Below, piece after piece: positions 34,490 through 46,989 of a stretch of DNA of 64,000 nucleotides (its first letter is position 1; each line of letters opens with the position of its first letter). Origin of the DNA: Notamacropus eugenii (lineage: Eukaryota; Chordata; Mammalia; Diprotodontia; Macropodidae); assembly GCF_028372415.1 (NCBI RefSeq), contig NC_092876.1:63268885-63332884 (forward strand), given 5' to 3'. The notes beneath the pieces are model-generated. The model saw nothing but the letters and a program-made list of their open reading frames with translations. It had not been told where the DNA came from and ran no database searches. The position numbers were made by a program, and so were the translations under genes.

Positions 34490-35069
34490 ATGCTGCTTCC
34501 CGCCTTAGGGCTTTTGGCGGGGGCAAGGCTGCTATTCAGTGTGAGAATTAAGTTCAGATGGTCAGGTCGGGGCAGAGCTGCCTCTCAGGCCCAGTTCCCT
34601 CAGGGGGTTTATGCACGGACCTTCCACAATGGATCCAGGCTCCCACCCGCTTGGGGAGCCCCTGTCTGCAGCCGCCTCTCAGCTTCTATCTCCCGGGGGG
34701 GCCCAAGCCATGGGGGCACCCCACTCCCCTCTCGACCCACCAAAGAGACTCTCTCACCAACCCTTGTAACCTGTTGGGGGAGAGGGGGGGCTTGTGCCGC
34801 CGCTGGAGATCCCGTCCCTAAAGCCTGCTCGGATCTTTTCCTCACGGTGTCGCGGCCGCTGCAGGGCTGCACTCAGCTCCCAGTCCCGGCACCCAGTCCA
34901 CAGTGCGAAGGACCCCTGTGAGAGGTTTGCAGGTCTCTCCGGAACAGAAATCTCCCTCGCTCCAATATTCCGTGGCGTCTGGGTGCAGAATTCACCGTGG
35001 GTTGGTCCCCTCTAGCCATTCTGTGGGTTGTGGGTTCGGAGCTATGTGTATGTGCATCTTTCTACTCCC
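34490..35069 (-). promoter_or_regulatory. Half-L1 5'UTR, probable internal promoter
   Basis: About 580 bp of GC- and CpG-richer DNA ahead of ORF1, including a tcgcggccgctgc stretch near 34,848-34,861. By analogy with L1 it should carry the internal promoter, here directed against EPHB2 transcription. No specific factor sites were proved. Confidence 0.5.
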
Positions 35070-35165
35070 GACTGTAAGCTTCTTGAGGTCAGAAACTACC
35101 TTACTTCTGTCTTCATATCTTCAGTGCCTGCACATAGTAGGTGCTTAATAAATGCTTGTTAGTTG
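35070..35165 (+). repeat. L2 3' end, right part of copy split by half-L1
   Basis: Starts with the second target-site copy (35,070-35,082) and runs to 'ggtgcttaataaatgcttg', the usual L2 3' terminus. The left part lies at about 32,245-32,311. Confidence 0.75.
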
Positions 35166-35464
35166 AGTGATTTTTCTTGTTCTTTCTATTTCTTCTATTT
35201 TGACACTGTGGAAGGAACACAGACTTGGGGTCAAAAGAACTGAGTTTAGGGATCAGCTCTGCTCTGTGACTTTGGGCAAGTCATTTCCCTTCACCAGCCC
35301 TCAATTTCCCCATCTATAGAATGGAGTTAACGGTACTTGTATGAGTTACCTCACAAGATTGTTTTGAGGGAAGTTCTATAAGGTGTCTTAAAGTTATAAG
35401 GAATGATTATGATCATCACCAATTAACATCATCGTTATCTTCTCTTTTTTTCATGGTCTTTCAG

Positions 35465-35658
35465 GTAATCAACGCCATAGAGCAAGACTACCGACTGCCT
35501 CCTCCAATGGACTGCCCCAATGCCCTGCACCAGCTCATGCTGGACTGTTGGCAGAAGGACCGGAATCACCGACCCAAGTTTGGGCAGATTGTGAACACGC
35601 TGGATAAGATGATTCGAAACCCCAACAGCCTCAAAGCCATGGCGCCCCTCTCCTCTGG
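35465..35658 (+). CDS. EPHB2: EPHB2 exon 14: end of kinase domain and linker
   Basis: A 194-bp exon after gtctttcag and before gtatgg. It enters in phase 0 and leaves in phase 2. It encodes [19 protein letters not shown], then [20 protein letters not shown] with the structural Arg of the kinase C-lobe, and the linker [11 protein letters not shown] toward the SAM domain. The Gly codon is completed by exon 15. The antisense half-L1 ends about 400 bp upstream. Confidence 0.97.
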
Positions 35659-35719
35659 GTATGGCTCCCATGCCACCCCATAGGCACACTTCCACCCAGT
35701 GTAGCATAAGGGTCCTTTA

Positions 35720-35840
35720 CTTTTTTTGTGTCCCAGATTCTTTGGACAGTGTGGTGAAACCTAAGAATGCTTTAGAATAATGTTTGTAAATGAATAAAAT
35801 AAAATACATAGGATTGCAGAGGAATACAATTATAGGTTCC
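35720..35840. mobile_element. hAT-like element fragment
   Basis: tttttttgtgtcccagattc and 'aaaatacataggattgcaga' match the family of the copy at 50.7 kb. It lies 60 bp downstream of exon 14. Confidence 0.55.
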
Positions 35841-36189
35841 AGATCTATATTATTGTTATTAATATTATTATGTAGATTCCATTTAGAGTTATATCTCTGT
35901 ATTGTATAGATATATCCAACTATATGTAATATAGTTTTCCAGATATTGAAAACAGAGTAAGACTTCTGATATGGAAGAAGGGTTTCCTAAAAATCAGAGC
36001 TATCCAACATTAGAATGGAAAAGTGGAATATTCCCTGGCACTTGAGGTCAAAGGTCACATGGGTACCTGTTGCGGATGCGGGAAGGGCAGATCAAGCTTC
36101 CAGCAAGGGGCTGGACTAGATGAGCTGTAATCATATTCTTCTTCTCTGGACTTCCATTTCCTCATCTCTACATTGAGGAGGCTGGATCA

Positions 36190-36745
36190 AAGACTTTGAA
36201 GTTTTTTTTCTAGCTCTGGCATTTTGCGTCTCCCACTTCTGAAGTCTCTGTTTTCTAAAGTTCTACGCTGCTTTGACATTCCCTGTTCTAAGGACCCTCT
36301 CAGCTCTAACATTCTGTGTCCTAAGCTCACTTCCAGCTCTGACACCTTGTGTTCCAGGGGCCCTCTCAGCTCTAACATTCTATGTCCTAAGCTCACTTCC
36401 AGCTCTGACATCTTATGTTCTAAGGACCTTCTCAGCTCTGACATCCTGTGTGTTAAACTCACTCACAGCTCTGACATTCTATGTTCTAAGGTTCTCCCCA
36501 GCTTCAATATTCTGTCTTCTAAGATTCTCTCCAGCCCTAACTTTCTGTGTCCACAAGTTCCCTCCCAACTCTGACAATGAATGTTTTCAGGTCCCTTCTA
36601 GGTCTGACAGCCTATGTTCTAAGTGTTCTAAGGTCCCTTGTAGCTCTGACATTCTATGGCTCAAGGATTTTTCCTTTTCTGACATTCTGTGGTTTAAGAT
36701 CACTTCTAGCTCTGACACTTTCTGTTCTAAGGTCCTTGCCAACTC
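36190..36745 (-). repeat. Inverted 33-bp repeat array in intron 14
   Basis: About 16 monomers (+ strand: cagctctgacatcttatgtt and relatives) with alternating subtypes 'ctaagctcacttccagctc' and ctaaggaccctctcagctc, a two-monomer higher-order pattern between 36,290 and 36,460. A SINE-type segment (tttcctcatctctacattga) directly precedes it. Confidence 0.88.
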
Positions 36746-37669
36746 TTAGTGTTTTGATTCCAAGCTGTTCTTTCTTTCTCCCAAGGACCCCCAGACCAGT
36801 ATCCTGGCCTCAAGTTTACAGCTGTCTGTTTAGTATTCTGACTTGAAAACAATATCATCTTGCCTAGGCCATGAAAGTCCCCCTAGGTCTTTCCCTACGA
36901 TTGAGAAAGACAAGGGAAGGGAGTGTTTAGCTCAGGATGGCACTGTTTATTTCAACGCATAGTTCTGGAACCCTCGATGGGTTCTCTGGATGCCTCCAAC
37001 TTTATTGAAAATCATTATGGCTTGAGGTCACCATTGAGGATGATCAGCTTCCTCCAATGTGGAAAGAGAATATTTCCAGGTTAGAGGAGGCCTGAAAACA
37101 GCCCACAGACCCTCAGAGCTGGGGGCAAAGCACATTATCTCACTAGATCCTTACCACAACCCTGTGAAGTAGGTGCTACTACAGTCGTTGTTCTCATGAA
37201 GGCTTAGAGAGAGGGTCTGGGGCAGGATTGGAAGTCAGACCCTCCTGATATCTCCACCCACGGCCCGCCCGCTTCCCTTCTCACTCATCAGTCACTGCCC
37301 TGGCAGCCAGGTTGTGACTTTGCAGGGAACTCAGGCCCAGAGAGGGTGAGCACCTTGCCCAGGGTCACACAGGTCAGAGAGACTCAGAACCCAGATTCTG
37401 AGTTCAGATCCTAGGTTCTTCACTCCATATACCCAGGACCGTCTTTCTCTCTTCCTCATTTCTTGTTAGAAAAGTGACCCAACCCTTTTGCCCCCTCCCT
37501 CCTCTCCCCACCCCACCCCCAACACACATGTCTTTCTCACATTTCTAAAGTTGTTTTTTAGGCTCTCTCTTTCAAGCTTAAGTCACTACTCAGGGACTTG
37601 TCCAGGCCCCCCTATACCTCCAAATAGCCTGAGCAGACCCTAGCCTCCTCTGACCTGTAGGCCCCCCCA

Positions 37670-38025
37670 CATGCTATGTACACAATACACATATACATAA
37701 ATATATACACATATATGCATACCTACACATGTATATGCATACATAGACACATAATACACGTCTCTACCTACATATGCACACATACACCTGTACATATTAC
37801 ATATACTATGTACACTATACATGTATACAATATGCTTATAGACATACATATCCACCTATACCGCACCTGCATTTCATACATGCACATACATGTACACATG
37901 TATGTGTATACGATATACACTGTGCATGTATACATGTATTATCACATGTGTGCATACACACAAATGTCTCTGTGTGCGCACATGCGTGTACACATGTACT
38001 CACCTATTCATACATGTACACACAG
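37670..38025 (+). repeat. CA/TA-alternating low-complexity tract
   Basis: Imperfect alternation of acatac, gtatac and cacatg words over 350 bp, ending about 35 bp before exon 15. Confidence 0.9.
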
Positions 38026-38049
38026 AAACCTCACACTGACCATTTCTGA

Positions 38050-38217
<168 letters not shown>

Positions 38218-40126
38218 TAAGTGTCCAGCCCACCCAGGCTGCCCTCAGTTCCCCGGCTGGGGCATTGGGTTTCCTTGCCATCTCTCTCCCAGGTCAGAAG
38301 CCAGGACAAGCCCTGCCCTGTAGGCCTGCCCTCCCCTATAGGCCTGCCCTCCCCACTAGCCTCAGTGAAGAGGGTGCCAGCTGGTTAAGGAGAAGGTGCC
38401 CACTCCCAATCCAGGCCTTGGAGGAGTAACTGAAGAGGGCCAAACTCTCACTAGCCACACAGTCAAGTGACTACTTATTGGGGTCTGTCTCATAGGTGGC
38501 AGACTGGGTGAGGCTAGTAGCTCAGGGCAGCTTCCTATGAATCAAGGAGCATTTATTAAGTGCCTACTGTATGCCAGCAGTTGAGGTTACAGAAACAAAA
38601 TGGAAAACCTATCCTCAAGGACCTACTGTTCTGTCAGGGGAGATAACTAATATGCATGGACAGAATAGATCTAACTCAATGAGAGGTAGTTTGGGGAGGG
38701 CGGCACTAACAGTCCTTTCCTTCATTACCTTGCATGGGAGTTTCTGTGGTTCCCTGTGACTCTTCATCAGATTCAACCACAAGGGTCTGGGGATTAGTCC
38801 TTTCCATGTTAGCTAAGAGTAGAGATCTCCGGGGAGAGAATGTGCTGCCGTCCATGTGTCTGCAGGTTGCAGGAGTGAGCCAGGAACATGGCTAGATCAC
38901 AAAGGGAAATTGACTGTGAGGTGATCTGGCCCCAGGCCCTGGGAGCTAATGTGTACCTGAGAGTGTCTGATGAGGCATTTACTCTCCTCATGGAGAAAGC
39001 AATCTATAGCAAGGCGGAGAGGTGAGATCTCAAAGCTCCCTGGAGCCACCTAAGTGGTACTTACGGGAGGCTGAGAAAGCTCAACAGAGAAAGAAAAGGT
39101 AGAGATAGGGCTTGGGGGGCCTAGGAAGGAGGGGGAAGCAATTCCAGGGTCTGGAGGCCCAGCACAGGCACAAGTCATCCAACCACAAAACAAGAACAAG
39201 GTTATTTCTACACCCAAGGCAAGGAAAGAAAGTTGCTTACAACTGGCCACTGGAGGCTTTAAACCCTTACCGCAACCCATGAAGTCCGACAGATCCCAAA
39301 ATCAATACACCCTAGCCATGGAAAATAACATTTCTTGATATTAAAGGAATTAGAAAAAGTTATATTAAAAAGTGACCCTCATCACACCTCTCCAGGTGTT
39401 GTGCCTTAGGCAAGCAGCTTGCCTTGTCCACCCCTAATCCCACCTCATCCTGACAGTCCAGGCATGTTGTAGTGAACCAGAGGCCCAAAGGAAATCATTG
39501 TTGAGTAATCAATGCTATGGAAGCAGCAAACACTTATGAAACACCTACCGTGTGCCCAAAGGTGGAAGGATAGAAAGGAATAAAATGTGGTTCCTCGCCC
39601 TAGGCAGCTCGGTTTCTCATTAAGGAGATTAGGTAATGCCGAAGTCCCTACTACCTTCCCAAATAAGATCCCAGATAGAAAGTCGTTGCAAACTGTAAAG
39701 CATGAAATAAGGGTGGGTAGTTACTATAACAGTTCTCATTTCAGGAAGGACATTAGCAACCTCAGCAATCTTAGTAGCCAGCATTTACACAGTGCTTTAA
39801 GTCTACAAAGTGCTTTACAAATATTCTCTAACCTTGAAAGGCAGGTGCTATTGTTACCCCATTTTACAGATGAGGAAACTGAAGCTAGGTGAAGTTAAAG
39901 TCATGCAACTTTAGCCCAGGGTCATGCAACTAGTGTCTTTCCCAAGTCCAGGCCCAGTCCTCTACTGATCCACTGTGCCACCTCGCTGCTCTGCTGGTAC
40001 AATTATCCCCATTTTACGGATGAGAAGTCACCCATAGTTACACAGGTAGTAAGTGTCAAAAGTGGGTTTTAAATCCAGTTATATCCTGATTCCAAGTCTA
40101 GCACTCTTTCCACAATCTAGCCGTAA

Positions 40127-40388
40127 AGGCAACTAGATAGTAGCACCATAGTGCATAGAGAGTGCTGGGCCTGGAGTTAGGAAGACTCATCCTCCTGAGT
40201 TAAAATCTGGCTTCAGACACTTACTAGCTGGGTGACTCTGGGCAAGTCACTTAACCCTGTTTGCCTCAGTTTCCCCATATGTAAAATGAGCTGGAGAAGG
40301 AAATGGCAAACCATTCCATTATCTTTTCCAAGAAAACCCCAAAGGGGGTCACAAAGAGTCAAGCATGACTGAACAACTCAACAGCAAA
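40127..40388 (+). mobile_element. SINE-A, sense
   Basis: Head aactagatagtagcaccata, core ctgggcaagtcacttaaccc, tail ccccaaagggggtcacaaag and an A-rich end. Confidence 0.82.
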
Positions 40389-40399
40389 AACAAAGCCTT

Positions 40400-40805
40400 A
40401 CATTAGAATGCTCCAAACATTGGTAGCCAGGCTGGCAAGGGACCTAGAGATCAGACCATACAAGGATCAACTGGAAGAACTGTTAGTGTTTAGCCTTGGA
40501 GAGACAAGACTTGGGGGTACATGAGGACATGGAGAGATGTCATGCGGAGGATGGAGCAGCCTTGTCTTGCTTGGTCCCCCAGAAGCCAGAACTAGAATCG
40601 GGGCAGGGTGGAACAGGCATTACAGAGAGAGAGAGAGTTTTAATTTTTAGTAATGAGAGCTCTCCAAGCCAAATGGGCTGTCTCAGAAGGCTGGAGGTCT
40701 TTGAACTTGGGCTTCTCAATCACTTGGAGGGAATCTTGCAGAGTCTAGGAAATCTGGCTCAGGTACAGGTCAGAGATCCCTTCCAACCCTGAGAAGCTGT
40801 GATTC
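40400..40805 (+). mobile_element. L3/CR1 LINE 3' end
   Basis: tagccttggagagacaagac, ggctggaggtctttgaactt and terminal gatcccttccaaccctgaga. Confidence 0.72.
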
Positions 40806-41034
40806 CTCTCCCTCTCACTGACTCTTTCCTTCTGGAAAGGGAACACCCCCTCAGACACTGACAGTCATATATGAGCCAGCAGCACCCACGGCTAGGTCCC
40901 ACCATGGACATTTTCCATCTGGCAGCTGTGTTTTTCACCCATCCCCACAAGCTCTGGACACGATTAATGGCCAAGTTTAAAAAAAAAAAAAACAGAGAAA
41001 AAGGACTGAGTTCAGAGCAGGGAGAGGCTTCTGA

Positions 41035-41268
<234 letters not shown>

Positions 41269-43210
41269 CTTTCATCCCACTTTCACTCTCCTGTTCCTCA
41301 CGGCCCTGCTCCCCTTTGCCTCTGTGTGCCCCAGTCCCAGTTTTTGAGTGTCCTACGTCCAACCACAGAGTCACCCACCTGCTCTGAGGACAGTGGCAAG
41401 AGGTGGAACCACTCCAGCAGAGAGAAGTCATCAGAAATGCCGACAATTTAAGCAATGGGAACAAAAAAAAAGAAAGAAAAAAGGGAATGGGAAAAAAAGA
41501 TATTTTGGGGAAAACCATATGAAAACTTATTTTTAAAGGACAAGTAATGAATGAAGAACAACAATGACCGTCTTGAAAAGGGCTCGTTTAGATTTTTTTT
41601 CCAGTCTGAGACCAAAAGCCGTTTCTTCATCTCCCTCTGAGAAAGAGAATGATCCCAGTACTGCTTGACTAAGACCAGGAGAGGGGTGCTTTCAGGAAGA
41701 TGAATGTGAAGAGAAGACTGGTCCTCCTCTTCTCCCTCAGAAGGCTGCTATCCCTAGCATCACCTGACAGCCAGTCTTCCCTGAGGCCTCAGTTTCCTCT
41801 CGGGGACACTGATGTGGGCAGGTGGCCCAGGGGGCCTGAGGAACCATTCCCCCAAAATGGACCTGCCCCAACTCAAACTGATAAATTCTTCAGGTTTGAA
41901 GATTTTAACAAACTGAAAAGGAAAACAAAAAAAGAGAGAATGAGAGAGACTTTTTGTTTGTTTTTGCAGGGGGCTCATGGGCATAGCCCTCCACTCCCCA
42001 CAAGAATGGGGAGAACACCCATCCACAAGCTATGGCCCAGTTCTTGCAAAAGACAACTTTTGTGAGAGCCACCTTTGCCTGGGCATCTCCGTACACCCTA
42101 CAGTGGCACCACCTTCTCATACATATCACATGCACAAAATTTGGAGTTGGGTCTTCACCATGTGCCAACGACCTCTTCCTTCTCTTCGGGCTTTCCCAAG
42201 GCTCGGGAGCAAGCAGATCGGTGACTGGTGCTAAAGCGTTGGCTGTGATTGCCATCGGGAAAGATTTGTCCTCTTGCTTGGTTTGTTTACACCAATTTTG
42301 TGGGGTTGGGGTTGTTTTGTCGGGGGTTTTTTTTTAAATGACAATGAAGTAACACTTTGACGTTTCTATCTTTTAAGGACTCGGTCCTTCTCCTGGCAGG
42401 AGGACGTTTACACTTATTGACTAGGCAATATACCAAGGGCAAGATTTTATATGCCCATTTCCTGATTTTTTTAACATATGATTTCCACTACCCCGTAGAG
42501 TTCCCATCCACCCTGTCATCCCATCTCACCAAAGCAAAGGCCACTCCAGGGCTGAGCAGAACTTGTGGGAAGGCAGGCAGACATACAGGCAGATAGGCAT
42601 GGGATGGAGAAGGGAATCACTCTACATCCCAAGGTTACAACTCTTAAACAGATGCCCTTGGATGGGAAAAAGAAGTTAGGTCAATGCCAGCCCCACCTAT
42701 TTGGAAATTAGAAGGTGGAGTGAGTATAGGGAAGCAAGAAGTACCTGGGACTGACAAGCAAAACATAGTCACTAATCCTGATATCCAGTGTTCTAGGACC
42801 AGCCCCCAAAGAGAAAAGGTCCAACAGAGCCACCAGCATTGCCCTTGACTGCTCTGAGAGGAGCAAACCTAGTTTAGTATAGTGGAGACCCCGAGAGAAA
42901 GTGCCCTAAGAGTTTGGACCATACTGTGTCAGAGGCCAGGACCTGAATCATTCACTGTGATCCCCCATTCGATGGTTTCCCCGTCCCACAGAGACTCTGC
43001 AGGTAATGGGCTGCTTCTTTCTCTGGGGAGATCTGGTGTCTCTCCCAGCTCTAGGACCCAGACTGTTGGCCGAGGGGGCTGTCCTTGGTGGATGGGTCAG
43101 AACACAGGTGCTTCTGTGTCTCGGTCCCTCCCAGGAGCAAATGCAGATGTTTCAGTGGAACAATCAAGTATAGTGAACGGTACTGGAATAAACACGTTAG
43201 TTACATGTCG
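41269..43210 (+). other. EPHB2: EPHB2 3' untranslated region
   Basis: About 1.9 kb between the TGA and the first AATAAA (43,187-43,192). A T/G-rich stretch (ctgttctgtgtaag) lies 20-40 bases after the signal, so cleavage is probably near 43,205-43,215. The region holds none of the recognisable SINEs that crowd the rest of the window, which fits retained mRNA sequence. It includes a lysine-rich open stretch at 41,348-41,536 and several A-rich and T-rich runs (41,460-41,540, 42,310-42,340). The exact 3' end is inferred. Confidence 0.8.
43187..43192 (+). other. Polyadenylation signal AATAAA for EPHB2
   Basis: First canonical hexamer downstream of the EPHB2 stop, 1.92 kb into the 3'UTR, followed by a T/G-rich element. 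I saw no earlier AATAAA in the UTR. Confidence 0.7.
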
Positions 43211-44366
43211 GACCCCTGTTCTGTGTAAGCACCCAGTGTACTGTGGAGACTCCTCAGGAACCTTGGGGTGGGTCAGCTGGGCCAAGGGGCTTAGCCCGCC
43301 TTCCCAGAGAAATGCCACCACCACTTGCTTCACTTCACTTCACTTCGAACGAATCCTTTGTTTGGATTCAACAAATATCTCTTAGGCACCAGCACACTCG
43401 AGATCCTATGCTAAGGAGCACTGAGGAAACCAGATAATTTAGCTAAGCTCTAGTTCCTGCCCTCAAGGAACTACCAGTCTAAGGAGGATCTGACAGAAAC
43501 ACAGTTTAATCAATCAATCAACCAGTCAACCAATGAGCATTCATTCGGTGCTTCCTATGAGTTAGGCATTGTGCTAAGTACTGGGGATCCATCCCTGCCC
43601 TCCTTTCACACACAATACTACACCATCTGTACATTACAGGGGTGAAAACATAATCTGTTAAACCTGGGAAGGAATAGAAGACAGATCAGAGAAAGTTTGC
43701 CAAAGGAGTGGCATTTGAATTGAATTTTAAAGAACAGAAATTTAAGAGGCTGACAAAGGGAGGGAGGGCATCCTTGGCATAGAGAAGAACATGAGCAAAG
43801 GCATGGAGAAAGGAGACCGATGGTAAAAATAGGTTGTTAGCCTTCGCCCATTCCCCTACTCCCAGGTGAGTATTATCATCCCCTCTTAACAAATGATGAA
43901 CCAGGCTCAGAAATGATATGATTTGCCAGTGATCATGTAGCTAATACCCATCAACAAGCATTTATTAAGCTCCTGGATGAGCTGCCATCCTTCTGTGTTT
44001 ACATTTCACTGGCATTCTCGAAGGACACTTTGTCTAGCACAGCACAAACTGCCCAAGGTAGCCACCCTTAAAAGACTGTCCTGGTGGGTTTTTTGGCTGC
44101 CCTTGGCTCCCCTCAGTATGAGCCCGGCAGCTATTTCTTGGGCCCTGATGAGAGCTCTAACAGTTGGCATTAGCCAGCTGGAGAAAAGGGAGATGCCCAT
44201 AACTAGGCACAGGCTGACTGTGACTCCCAGATTCTTCCTCTGGCCTTCAGTGGGGTCCAAAGAGACGATGCTAATCTGTGCCATTTGACCTAAATGTGGT
44301 TATTCTCTGGTGTCCAGATATCATTGTTACATCCCAGGAAGGAAAGAAGAAGCCATCCTAGTGGGA

Positions 44367-44396
44367 CCCCCCCCCCCCAACACACACACACACATC
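44367..44396 (+). repeat. Poly(C) plus (CA)n
   Basis: A run of 13 C followed by about seven CA units. Confidence 0.9.
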
Positions 44397-45429
44397 ACCA
44401 GGGACATTGTTCAATTTGATCAACATTTATTTAGCACGTACTATCTACCACGTATTGTGCTAACCCCAGTGATACAAAGAGGAAAGAAAAAAAAAAAAGA
44501 CTGTGTCCCCAAGGGCAGTTCTCCTGGAAGAAAACAACATGCTTACACCAGTGAATAAATGTAAAACCACAAAGTAACATAACTTCAAGAACAGAATGCT
44601 AGTAATTTGGGGAGTATGGCCAGGAGGAAGATCAAGAAGGGCCACATGTGGGAAATAGCATCTAAGTGGGACTTTAAGGATTCCAGGACTCAGGTGCATT
44701 CCAGCTATGAAGGACCATTAGTGCAGAGGCACCCATGGGAAGAGGAAGCATCTTGTAGAAGGACCAGCTAGCTAACCAGTCTAACAGAAACAGTGTCTTG
44801 AGGTCAATAATAGGAAACAAGCCTGGGAAGGTAAGTGGGAGCCATATTTTGGAGACTTTTGAATAGTTGATTCAAAACAACAGCTAATCCATAAGTCATA
44901 TCTTCTGGTCTGGAGGGACATATTTTTAATTGCCTCCAAATGCCCTTCTAAATCACTGTACAGTCTCAGAAGCCAGTCACAGCAAGCTACACCAGTGCAA
45001 TAACCCTTCAGCAGCAGCAACACTCGGAGGTCTTCAGTGATCAGTCGGGAACACTGCCTCCTAAGGCAGCCAGCTCTACTTTGGGCCAACTCCATGTTCC
45101 TTGTGTTGCAGCCAATTCCACTTCCCTACAACTGACTCATCCGTCTTAGCCGTGCCCTCTAGTGTTAAAACAGACCAAGTTGTGCTAGTGGTAGAGCCAC
45201 AGATACAGGAAGTCAACTATCACCTTCCCCCTGGCCCTCTCACATCCGAGTTCTAGGGACATCCCCAGCTCTGTCAGTGAGCTGATTTTACAAACTGCCC
45301 TCCGTCCTGCCAGCCTCTGAGATGGTTGCACATCTTCATAAAATGTGGCTCCGGGAAATGAACAAAGTGTCCCCAGAGGGGCTTGGACCAGGGTGGAGAA
45401 CAGTAGAAGCATCATCTCCCCAGCATCCC

Positions 45430-45715
45430 TTTAAGAAGTAGAACGTAAGAGCTAGGAGGGCCTTAGAACACAGGATGTTAGAACTGGGAGGACCCTTAGA
45501 ATAGGATGTCAGAGCTGGGAGGACTCTTACAACTCAGGATGTCAGAGCTGGCAGGATCCTTACAACACAGGATGTCAGAGCTAGGAGGGGCCTTAGAACA
45601 CAGGATGTCAGAGCTGGGAGGGGCCTTAGAACCCAGAATGTCAGAACTAGGAAGACCCTTAGAATAGGATGTCAGAGCTGGCAGGATCCTTACCACACAG
45701 GATGTCAGAGCCCAT
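45430..45715 (+). repeat. 33-bp repeat array in the intergenic region
   Basis: Eight to nine moderately conserved monomers with subtypes ggatgtcagagctggcagga and ggatgtcagagctgggagg. It shows the family extends beyond EPHB2 transcription. Confidence 0.9.
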
Positions 45716-45754
45716 CAATAGTAATAATAAGAGTATGTCAACAAACCCCAAATA

Positions 45755-46420
45755 AGCAGTTATTAAGCACTCAATAGGTACAAAGCTTTGTGCTCAGTGC
45801 TAGGGATAAACAGAAGTTTTTTGTGTTTTTTTCAAGTGTTTACCTTCAAGGAAAATGTATTCCATTAGAAGAGACAATGCAAAGAGCTGGGTACACACAA
45901 GACACATACAGCCTGGAAGAAGCAGGCAGCTCAGGGTCCAGGAAGGGCCTTCTGTGGAGGCTGCATTGGAGCTGAGCCTCCAAGGCAGCCAGGAGGTGGA
46001 GATGAGGAGGGAAAGTACTCCAGGCCTGGGGCACAGCGAGGGCAAAAGTGCAGAGTTGGAAGGCCTAGTGCTGAGCTGGCGCTTCTATAGGTCAGCATAG
46101 TTGGAGGGAGAGTGCAAGGAGGGATGGAAGGTGGTGAAAGGCTGTCAAGCTAGGTTGTGAAGAATTTCCATGGCCAACAGAAGACTTTCTTTTAGCCTGG
46201 ATATAAGCTTTGGGATCCTTTGGAGTTCCTGGGGAGAGGGGTGCGGGAAGCTGATGTGGACAGACCTAGATTTTAGGAAAAATTGTCAGAGGAGCAGTGA
46301 GTGGCCTGGAGTAGGGAGAGACCTGAGGCAGGAAACCATTAGCAGGTGAATGCCCTAGTCTAGAGGAGAGGAGATGAGAGTCTAAGCTACAGCGGGTGCA
46401 GTAGGAGTCAAGAGGACAAG
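45755..46420 (+). repeat. Ancient interspersed repeat (L2/MIR-associated)
   Basis: gggaaagtactccaggcctg, aggttgtgaagaatttccat and 'tctagaggagaggagatgag' recur, diverged, at about 11.65-12.26, 19.24-19.35, 26.03-26.2, 43.5-43.83 and 55.06-55.5 kb. I recognise the pattern as a common mammalian ancient repeat but cannot name the family. Confidence 0.55.
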
Positions 46421-46739
46421 CTTTGTTTGAGAATGTCCTGTGTTTGCTGTGGAGGGGAGGGCAGGATCACCAGCCGCCTCCTCCTCCTCCCTCTTCTGTA
46501 GTCTGGACATGCTTATTTTCTCCTAGCAGTCCCACAAGGGAGGCAGCATGGGTGGCAATATTCCTGATCTACCCAAATCTCCAAGGGCATCATGACAACT
46601 TGCATTCCTCTAACACCTCAAACTTGACCAAGGACTTTCCTCACCACAACCCTGGCAAGCAGGTGGAGCGGATACAGCCATCCTCCTGCTATTTAGCAGA
46701 AACCCAGGACCTCCATATTCCTGCCACAATTCAGAATAG

Positions 46740-46985
46740 CAGCTGGGGGTAAGGGGAGAGGGGGTAGTGAATAGAGCACCAGACACTCAGGAAGACCTGA
46801 GTTTAAATCTCACCTCAGACACTTACTAGTTGAATGACTTTAGTCAAGTCACTTAACCCTGATTTGCTTCAGTTTCCTCATCTGTAAAATAAACTGGAGA
46901 AGGAGATAGCAAACCACTCCAGTATCTCTGGGAAGAAAACTCCAAATGGGGTCACAAAGAGTCAGACATTACTGATTAGCATCAT
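46740..46985 (+). mobile_element. SINE-A, sense
   Basis: Diverged head, then caggaagacctgagtttaaa and ccaaatggggtcacaaagag. Confidence 0.78.
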
Positions 46986-46989
46986 TCGG

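Larger units (their letters stand above)
32312..35069 (-). mobile_element. Full-length half-L1 (HAL1-like) retrotransposon lacking ORF2
   Basis: A minus-strand element of about 2.76 kb. In its own direction it has a GC-rich 5' region of about 0.6 kb (35,069 to 34,490), an L1-type ORF1 (34,489 to 33,308), about 1 kb of G/A-rich non-coding sequence resembling an L1 3'UTR, and a poly(A) of 12 (T run at 32,313-32,324). It is flanked by gactgtaagcttc at 32,299-32,311 and 35,070-35,082, a target-site duplication inside an L2 copy. No reverse-transcriptase frame or FADD-type motif is present between ORF1 and the tail. The flanking repeats show the deletion of ORF2 predates insertion. HAL1 elements of this layout are known in mammals; the subfamily name is not established here. 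Confidence 0.88.

Noticed and set aside
34472..34921. 149-codon + strand frame in the GC-rich region
   Set aside because: Shadow of the half-L1 5'UTR on the opposite strand; no recognisable domain.
42882..43385. 167-codon frame at the end of the EPHB2 3'UTR
   Set aside because: It crosses the polyadenylation signal, shows no domain and has ordinary UTR composition.
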